Assembly (NCBI GenBank): GCA_949825065.1
Contig: OX463845.1
Location: 23,099,159 to 23,163,158 of the forward strand
From: Odontocerum albicorne
Taxonomy: Eukaryota > Arthropoda > Insecta > Trichoptera > Odontoceridae
Length of the DNA stretch: 64,000 nt
Reading direction: 5' to 3'
The notes under the pieces were generated by a model. That model saw only the letters and a list, made by a program, of their open reading frames with translations, made no database searches and had not been told where the DNA came from. The stretch's first letter is position 1; every line of letters starts with the position of its first letter. A program made the position numbers and the translations under genes. Below, in pieces: positions 58,103 to 64,000 of this stretch.

Positions 58103-58108
58103 TTTATT
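58103..58108 (-). terminator. Possible polyadenylation signal of the SDR39U1-like gene
   Basis: TTTATT on the plus strand is AATAAA on the coding strand, about 105 bases after the stop codon at 58212-58214. Confidence 0.4.
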
Positions 58109-58211
58109 AGCAGCTAACATTTTTTTAAAGTAATTATATGAAATTTACCATCAACCTATCATAAAAAAAACATTTATAAGATTTACTTCACAATATTTTG
58201 AAAAATATCCA

Positions 58212-58421
58212 TTAAAAATTTTTGGGTACCATGTAAGCCACTGCCTTGCATGCAGATTCAATATCACAATATTTGTATTGAAATCCATATTGAATAGTTC
58301 GTTTTGGAACAACAAGTTGTCCTGAAGTTAACATAACTGCTCTCTCCTTACCCAGCAAAGAGTTGAATACAAATCCAGGAACGGGGAATAATGCTGGTCG
58401 CCCTATTGCTTTAGCAAAAGC
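58212..58421 (-). CDS. SDR39U1: SDR39U1-like last exon (DUF1731 region)
   Basis: The coding strand follows CTTTTAAG and reads AFAKAIGRPALFPVPGFVFN, then SLLGKERAVMLTSGQLVVPK to VPKNF and TAA. It matches the C-terminal domain of the family, where alternating P-R-ALF/P and GQ.V.P..T motifs are usual. Confidence 0.93.
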   Translation of the reverse strand, partial: AFAKAIGRPALFPVPGFVFNSLLGKERAVMLTSGQLVVPKRTIQYGFQYKYCDIESACKAVAYMVPKNF

Positions 58422-61400
58422 CTTAAAAGATTAAATTTTTATATTACTTAATAACAAAGTGAAACTTGAAATGTAGAACCTGTTGGCTTACGTAAATTGA
58501 ATACAGAATTGCAAAACATAACTTTTAAATAAGTCATTCTGTACTTTTATTTTAAAAAATGTAGTCATAATTGTACTTTTATATAACAATAATTATAAAT
58601 GTTTAGCTATATGTACTCAATTCACGATTTAGCTGATACAAGGCAAATTTGAGAAAAATATTAATATGAATTATAAATAAAATAAAATATTTCTGATTTA
58701 TAAGTAAAACTTACCCATATGAAACAGGGGAGTATTAAGCACAACATACTAAATAACTGATTGTGACTATTAAGGCTGGTTTCCCACTTGACTACTGTCA
58801 TACTGCGAGCTGCCTTTGAGTCAACCATAAGCTGACTAACATATCTGCAGGATGGCAGAACTTTACATTTTTTTCTGACGGTCATTAACTCCGATTGCCT
58901 GTTACTGACTATCGGTTAATCAAAGTGAAATATGGATATATAACACTGTGACCACGGTAAAATGGGAATCCAGCCATTCAGAAAATCATCATAATTCGTA
59001 AGGTATTAAGTACAACATACTAAAAATCTGGTTGTGACTTAAGGATGGTTTCCCACTTGACTGCTGTCATACTGCGAGCTGCCTTTGAGTCAACCATAAG
59101 CTGTCTATATGTAACATATCTGCAGGATGGCAGAACTTTACATTTTTTCTGACGGTCATTAAGTCAGACTGCCTGTTACTGACTATCGGTTAATCAAAGT
59201 GAAATATGGATATACCAGGTGTGTACCTATGAAATCGGAATTTGCTCTAGTTGTCATTATAGTGACTGTCAAACCTTGTCATTGGTGCCTTTTTTTTGTG
59301 TTTACATTTGTCAAAGATTTTTAACTCACAACAATGCAAATTTAATACAACTACATATGTTTTCATAGCGTTGAACATGTCTGTTTTTGTGCCTGAAAAC
59401 TACGATTTGCGGACAACATTGATTTTCTGTTACCATTTAAAGAAAACTGCTGCAGAATCGCATAGAATACTTGTCTAAGCTTACGGTGAGCATGCTCTTG
59501 GTAAATCACAGTGCTTTGAGTGGTTTAAAAAATTCAAAAGTGGTGATTTTAACATGAGAAACGAAGAACGTGGAAGACCACCGAGAAAGTTTGAAGATGC
59601 CGAATTGCAACCATTGTTGGATGAGGATGACGCTTAAACACTACAACTCGCGGATCAATTAAATGTGACACGTGAAGCCGTCTCCATACGTTTGAAAGCC
59701 ATGGGAAAGATCCAGAAGGTGGGAAAATGGGTTGGTTCCACATGAACTGAATGAAAACCGAAAGTGACAGCAGGAAAACTGAAAAACCATTTGTGAAATG
59801 CTGCTCGCCAGGTACAAAAGAAAATCATTTCTCCATCGAATTGCGACTGGCAATGAAAAATGGATATATTTCGAGAATCCTAAGCGTAAAAGATCATGGG
59901 TAACTCCAAGCAAACCAGCGACATCGACTCCAAGGCCAAATCGCTATGGACGGAAGACAATGCTCTGTGTTTGGTGGGATCAGAAGGGTGTTATCTATTA
60001 TGAGCTGCTAAAACCTGGTGAAACCGTTAATACTGAACGCTACCAATAACACATGATGTATTTGAACCAAGCATTGCGTGAAAAACGACCAGAATATCAA
60101 AAGAGGCAACACAAAGTGATTTTGCTTTATGATAATGCACCATCGCACACAGCAAAACCGGTTAAGGAAACGATTGAGGCGTTTAGTTGGCAAATACTTT
60201 CGCATGCGGCTTACTCACCTGACTTGGCTCCATCCAATTACTACTTATTTGCATCGATGGGACACGCACTTGCTGAGCAGCGCTTCATTTCTTGCGAAAA
60301 TGGCTCAATGATTGGTTTGCCTCAAAAGAGCAAGAGGTTTTTTGGCGTGGCATCCACAAATTGCCAGAGAGATGGGAAACATTTGTAGCTAGCAATGGAC
60401 AATACTTTGAATAAAATATTTTTTACCATTTTCATACAATAAATGTCATACCATTTTCATACAATAAAATTTTCTATAAAAAAATCCGGTTTCATAGGTA
60501 CAGACCTGGTATACCACGGTAAAATGGGAATCCAGCCATTCAGAAAATCATCATAATTCCTAAGATAAATAAAAATGAAGTTTAAATTATTATGCAATCA
60601 AAAATAGAATTCTTACCCTTGTAAAATCTTGATTAGTAGTCTGATCTGGGGCAACACCATTCAGAACTCCAACAACATTGCAATTATTTATACAGAAATA
60701 TATAAGCTGTATAATGTCATCAATGTGAATCCAGGGTAAATACTGAGAACCACTTGCAATTTTACCACCCAAACCAAAGTAAAATGGAAAATATAGATTT
60801 TTTATCATCCCTCCTTCTCTACCGAGAACGACTCCAGAACGAATTTTGATCTATAATATAACATAACCAAAAAAACTTTCATCCACACTCTTTAATATAT
60901 CCACATCAATAATTTTGATTTGTATAAAGTACCACAGAAATTAAGTAATTTAAAAAACAAAGTTCAATAAGAAGAATTCCAAAATATCATTTCTATGTGC
61001 CATTTTTCAGTAATGACTAAATACAGGCAGTCCTCGACTTTCATACATTCGATTTTTGTACAGTTCGCTTTTTTGTACAAATTTTGTACATGTACATTTA
61101 CTTGTTACTAATTATTTTTGTATACATTAAATAAGTTATTTTGTACTCATTACAATTCAAATAATCAATCTAATGATTCAACTTAATATGGACGTAAACA
61201 ACAAAAATTTAATGAGTTGATTTAATCTCACTCAGAACCTTTATTCAAACGAAGGCATAATTGGTCTACATAAGATAAATAAGATACAAACTGAAGCAGG
61301 AGAAGCTGATAATGAATTACCCATTGTTAAGACTTTGATAGTCAAAAATATGAATGAAACCTTCATGCATCCTGACAATTTTTTTGAACATCATGTTAAA

Positions 61401-63185
61401 ATGTGATCCCAATGGAGAGTATACAAATGGCAGTTCATAGAGACACACCATGCTATAAAAGTATCTACATATCAAGAAAAAAAGGTAAAGTGCACTTCGG
61501 GAACTTCACCAGAATTTCCTGTAAAGGTGGGGGTACATCAAGGATCGGTACTCAGTCCGCTACTGTTCATCTTAGTCATGGACTATTTAACTAACCAGGA
61601 AATGAACAGTCTCCTAAAGATCCTACTATTTGCAGACGATATCGTATTAATAAGTGAAAAAAATGAAGACCTGCAAAATAGTCTGGAAAGGTGGAGAATA
61701 ATCTTGGAGGACAATGGATTGAGACTGAGCAGAAAGAAAACAGAGTATCTGTACCTACCATTCGAGAACACAAATGCTGTCACTCCCGTAATGCAAATGG
61801 ATGGAGAAACATTACCAAATTGTGACTCCTTTAAGTATCTTGGGTCACTCATCCATAGCGATGGAGGATGAGCAGCAGATGTAACACATAGAATTAGTGT
61901 GGGATAGATGAAGTTTAGATCAATGACGGGAGTTCTATGTGATCCGAAAATGCCAGTAAAGTTAAAAGGAAAAGTATACCAAACGATTGTCAGATCCGCA
62001 CTCCTCTATGGCTCCGAATGCTGGACGATGTATAACTCTTACTCTAGGCAACTAGAAACTGCTGAAATGCGCATGCTAAGATGGTCAGCTGGTGTGTCCC
62101 TAAGAGACAAAATAAAAATCTCACGCATTCGTGGAAGCCTAGGTGTTACATACATCAATAGTAAGATGGAGGAGAGGCAATTGAGATGGTATAGGCACGT
62201 TGGACGCAGAGCACCCGATCACATTGTGAACCAGGCAATCTCCATGGGTCTTCCTCGAATAACAACCAGAGGAAGACCAAAGAATTCATGGGTGGTGCAA
62301 AAAGATAACCTGATGCAGAGGCACGGCCTTTGGGACGTAGTCCGGGACAGAAGAGCATACAACCTGAGGACGATGAGACCTGACCCCAACAGTCTTCGCA
62401 GACAATGAGTTGGGACGGAGCCAGGGAGAAGATATCAAGAAAAAAAGGTAGATAGTATTCAACTATCTTCATAAATTATATAAGATAAAGAAAGCACCTG
62501 ATAGTACTAACACACCTTAACTTTATTAATAATACGTCAACATAACTAGTTTTGTGTTTATATTTTGCATTCATGAATATTATACCTTTGTTTCCATATT
62601 AAAATACACATTTCCATGTTTTCTCATATTACTCTACTTTCATGTATTCAACTTTTGTACTCATTTTCAGGAACCAAGTATGTACGAAAGTCGAGAACTG
62701 CCTGTAAACTCCATTGAAAAGGTGTAGTGTAAATTTCAATACAAAGGATAGCAATAAGCTAGTTACAGTCTGAAATAATCTATTTTGTTTTACAAACAAT
62801 TATGAAAAATATATCCTTATTTCTTTAAAATTAAGATCCTAGGGCAAGTAATTGCACAGAAGTCAAACAAATGATTTGTACAACCAAGAAACCTGATAAT
62901 TCACATACTAAATCATATTTACATATTAAAAAGTAAGTCATTACCGTTCTACATTTGCCAGGATCTTTAAGATTAGCTGCATTCTCCCAGTGATGGCATA
63001 GTTTTGATAAAAAGTCATATTCATATACTTGAGAATCTTCATCATAACTCGCACAAGTAGATGGTGGATATATTCCAACTCCACTAATAGATATGAAAGA
63101 TTTGGGTTTTTCACAAGCTTCATCAATAGCTTTAGATAAAATACATGTTGTTTTGACTCTTGATTGGTACACATTATCTTTAAAT
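58212..63185 (-). CDS. SDR39U1: SDR39U1-like epimerase-family protein, C-terminal three exons
   Basis: An atypical short-chain dehydrogenase (TIGR01777 family, epimerase fold plus C-terminal DUF1731), predicted to bind NADP(H); its substrate is unknown. Exons in coding order are 63185-62945, 60850-60617 and 58421-58212, all with AG/GT borders. The first exon starts with one base that completes a codon; the junctions to the next two are in phase 0. Motifs: RVKTTCILSKAID, ISISGVGIYPP and YDEDSQVYEYDFLSKL in the first; KIRSGVVLGREGGM, FGLGGKIASGSQYLPWIHID, GVLNGVAPDQTTNQDF in the second; GRPALFPVPGF, GKERAVMLTSGQ, VVPKRTIQYGFQ in the last. The N-terminal GxxGxxG nucleotide-binding exon is not in the window and should lie past 64000. 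The 5' end is therefore incomplete. Confidence 0.93.
58735..59006. repeat. Duplicated unit, first copy
   Basis: GTATTAAGCACAACATACTA begins the unit; it contains GCGAGCTGCCTTTGAGTCAA and CTGCAGGATGGCAGAAC and ends CAGCCATTCAGAAAATCATC. The second copy begins directly at 59007 and is split by a mariner. It lies in an intron of the SDR39U1-like gene. Confidence 0.88.
59215..60509 (+). mobile_element. Full-length mariner, transposase broken
   Basis: CCAGGTGTGTACCTATGAAA at the left and, read inward, CCAGGTCTGTACCTATGAAA at the right differ at one position in twenty. TA flanks both (59213-59214, 60510-60511). 1295 bp. Confidence 0.95.
59377..60415 (+). pseudogene. Mariner transposase pseudogene (CCAGGT-ended lineage)
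   Basis: The ATG at 59377 gives MSVFVPENYDLRTTLIFCYH and LKKTAAESHRILV before a stop. Later frames hold FEWFKKFKSGDFNMRNEERG, ADQLNVTREAVSIRLKAMG, RYKRKSFLHRIATGNEKW (the first catalytic Asp changed to Asn), MLCVWWDQKGVIYYELL, LLYDNAPSHTAKP and [13 protein letters not shown] (the third Asp changed to Asn). Stops, frameshifts and loss of two catalytic residues make it inactive. Confidence 0.9.
60617..60850 (-). CDS. SDR39U1: SDR39U1-like middle exon
   Basis: The coding strand follows ATTATAG, 78 codons in phase 0, ending ACAAGG before GTAAGA. Codes IKIRSGVVLGREGGMIK, YFGLGGKIASGSQYLPWIHI and NGVAPDQTTNQDFTR, all hallmark blocks of the family. Confidence 0.96.
61024..62704. mobile_element. TA-flanked element with CAGGCAGT ends (pogo/Tigger-like), split by a LINE
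   Basis: CAGGCAGTCCTCGACTTTCA at the left and, read inward, CAGGCAGTTCTCGACTTTCG at the right are inverted ends beside TA (61022-61023, 62705-62706). CAGGCAGT ends are common in pogo/Tigger elements; no matching transposase was seen. The LINE at about 61410-62460 occupies most of the interior. Confidence 0.8.
61410..62460 (+). mobile_element. RTE-like LINE, 5'-truncated, with catalytic FADD intact
   Basis: Reads KVGVHQGSVLSPLLFILVMD, LLFADDIVLISEKNEDLQNS (catalytic YADD-type box as FADD), SRKKTEYLYLPFEN, SFKYLGSLIHSDGG, a stop at about 61869, another at 61905, then MKFRSMTGVLCDPKMPVKLK, YGSECWTMYNS, ETAEMRMLRWSAGVSLRDK, RWYRHVGRRAPDH and RGRPKNSW to a stop at 62406-62408. Both stops are in the same frame as the rest, so few changes separate it from an open frame. 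The endonuclease domain is missing. Confidence 0.88.
62945..63185 (-). CDS. SDR39U1: SDR39U1-like upstream exon (first one in the window)
   Basis: The coding strand follows TTTTTTTTAG, one base completing the previous codon, then FKDNVYQSRVKTTCILSKAI, SFISISGVGIYPPSTCASYD and NAANLKDPGKCRT before GTAATG. The preceding exon, expected to end in a ...RWN-type motif, was not found up to 64000. Confidence 0.94.
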
Positions 63186-63429
63186 CTAAAAAAAACAGGC
63201 AGGAATATTCAAATTCTGCAATGTTGAATCTATTTATCAGCTCAGTCCATAAATTTGTAGGTATTGATGTAATATGTATGTATGATTGACTATAACTCAT
63301 TTTATAAAATAATACACTTCCAAGCAAGTCATTATGTTTTGAAATGTATACTCAAGTGGTCAGTTTATCATAGATTTTGTAAACATCAAACATAAATAAG
63401 AGCCCTTAGAAAAAATAACAGTTATAATA

Positions 63430-63930
63430 GTATCATTATAAGGACTGCCCAGAAATTGTTTCAAAGATTTAAAGATAGACAAAGCGGTGTTAATGAAGAG
63501 CCCTGGTCAGGGCGTTCTGTTAATTTTGATGACGACGCTCTAAAGAGTCTTGAGGATTCAGAGCCAGAACTAACGGTGGATCAAATTACACGAAGGCTTG
63601 ATTCGTCTCATGGAACAGTAATTTGTCATCTCAAAGAGATAAGAAAAGTATCCAAACTTGGAAAGTGGGTACCACACGAGCTATCGAAAGCAAATAGCGA
63701 GCCGTTTCTTTGCCACATTATGACAGGTGATGAAAAGTGGATACTGTAACATAATATCGCAACTTTTTAGTAAAAGACGGTGGACAGATAAGAATAAGAA
63801 ACCCTTACCAATAGCAAAGGAGGAATTGCATCCAAAAAAGATGCTTTTATCTATTTGATGGGATATGTACAGTGGCATCCACTTTAAACAGTTAAATCCT
63901 AATCAAACGATTATGCATCTATTGTCAACA
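63430..63930 (+). pseudogene. Truncated mariner transposase fragment
   Basis: Reads QRFKDRQSGVNEEPWSGRSV, LTVDQITRRLDSSHGTVICH, KVSKLGKWVPHELSKANS and FLCHIMTGDEKWIL (first catalytic Asp), then after a stop LHPKKMLLSI and HFKQLNPNQT. The N-terminus and the last third are absent and no inverted ends were found. It lies in the SDR39U1-like gene. Confidence 0.8.
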
Positions 63931-63956
63931 CTTTTCACATTTAAACTCAGCATTGA

Positions 63957-64000
63957 TTAACCCGTTCAGTGCTGAAAACGCACATATGCGTTGATATAAA
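63957..64000. mobile_element. Possible left end of a piggyBac-like element at the window edge
   Basis: TTAA at 63957-63960 followed by CCCGTTCAGTGC resembles the ends of the TTAA MITE at 18335 (CACATTCACTGC) and of the piggyBac at 43819 (CCCGTT). The rest is out of view. Confidence 0.45.

Larger units (their letters stand above)
59007..60570. repeat. Duplicated unit, second copy, split by mariner
   Basis: 59007-59214 and 60510-60570 together match the first copy (272 bp). The insertion point is after GAAATATGGATA. The first copy serves as the near-empty site, with a few extra bases (TATAACACTGTG) where the second has the element. Confidence 0.88.

Noticed and set aside
63240..64000. N-terminal exon of the SDR39U1-like gene
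   Set aside because: No GxxGxxG or RWN-type motif was found on the reverse strand here; mariner sequence fills much of the interval.

Overview
The window is animal nuclear DNA, most likely from a moth or butterfly. It is AT-rich and has small coding exons with GT-AG introns. It holds a dense mix of tRNA-derived SINEs, RTE-like and jockey/CR1-like LINEs, mariner, hAT, piggyBac, Transib and Helitron sequence. The order is inferred from this repeat mix and from the protein families; no species marker was seen.

Three host genes are supported. (1) Purine nucleoside phosphorylase, + strand, six exons from 20148 to 43349, 325 residues, with a TATA promoter at about 20053 and a 16.6 kb first intron full of mobile DNA. 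(2) A NUDCD1 (CML66) orthologue, + strand, two exons at 54953-56189 and 56508-57010, 579 residues. (3) The C-terminal three exons of an SDR39U1-type epimerase-family protein, - strand, at 58212-58421, 60617-60850 and 62945-63185; its NAD(P)-binding N-terminus lies beyond 64000. PNP acts in purine salvage, NUDCD1 is a CS-domain co-chaperone-like protein and SDR39U1 is a predicted oxidoreductase. Nothing in the sequence links the three functionally.

Layout: 1-20000 is gene-free and made of repeat fragments (RTE, Helitron, SINEs, tandem arrays, a GC-rich minisatellite, a long AT microsatellite, MITEs). 20000-43500 is PNP; its introns hold a mariner with an unbroken transposase frame (28834-30125), a LINE split by a hAT element and a MITE cluster (31610-34540), a 196 bp hairpin MITE (35162-35357), a hAT MITE (37647-37947), a broken mariner (38330-39617) and RTE fragments. 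43815-54751 is one nested transposon: a deleted piggyBac holds a Transib, which holds a mariner and three hATs. Four of the five nested insertions have clear target duplications; the outermost piggyBac has a good left end and a degraded right end. The nest ends about 200 bp before the NUDCD1 start codon. 57000-64000 holds SDR39U1, whose introns carry a duplicated unit split by a mariner and a TIR element split by an RTE LINE.

The most unusual signal is an octamer, TACTCGTA or its complement TACGAGTA, found at about 20 places where base composition predicts two or three. It equals TA plus the four terminal bases of the mariner at 28834-30125 plus TA. At three places where a related copy can be read, it behaves as a 6 bp insertion. 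It is best explained as the excision scar of that mariner family.
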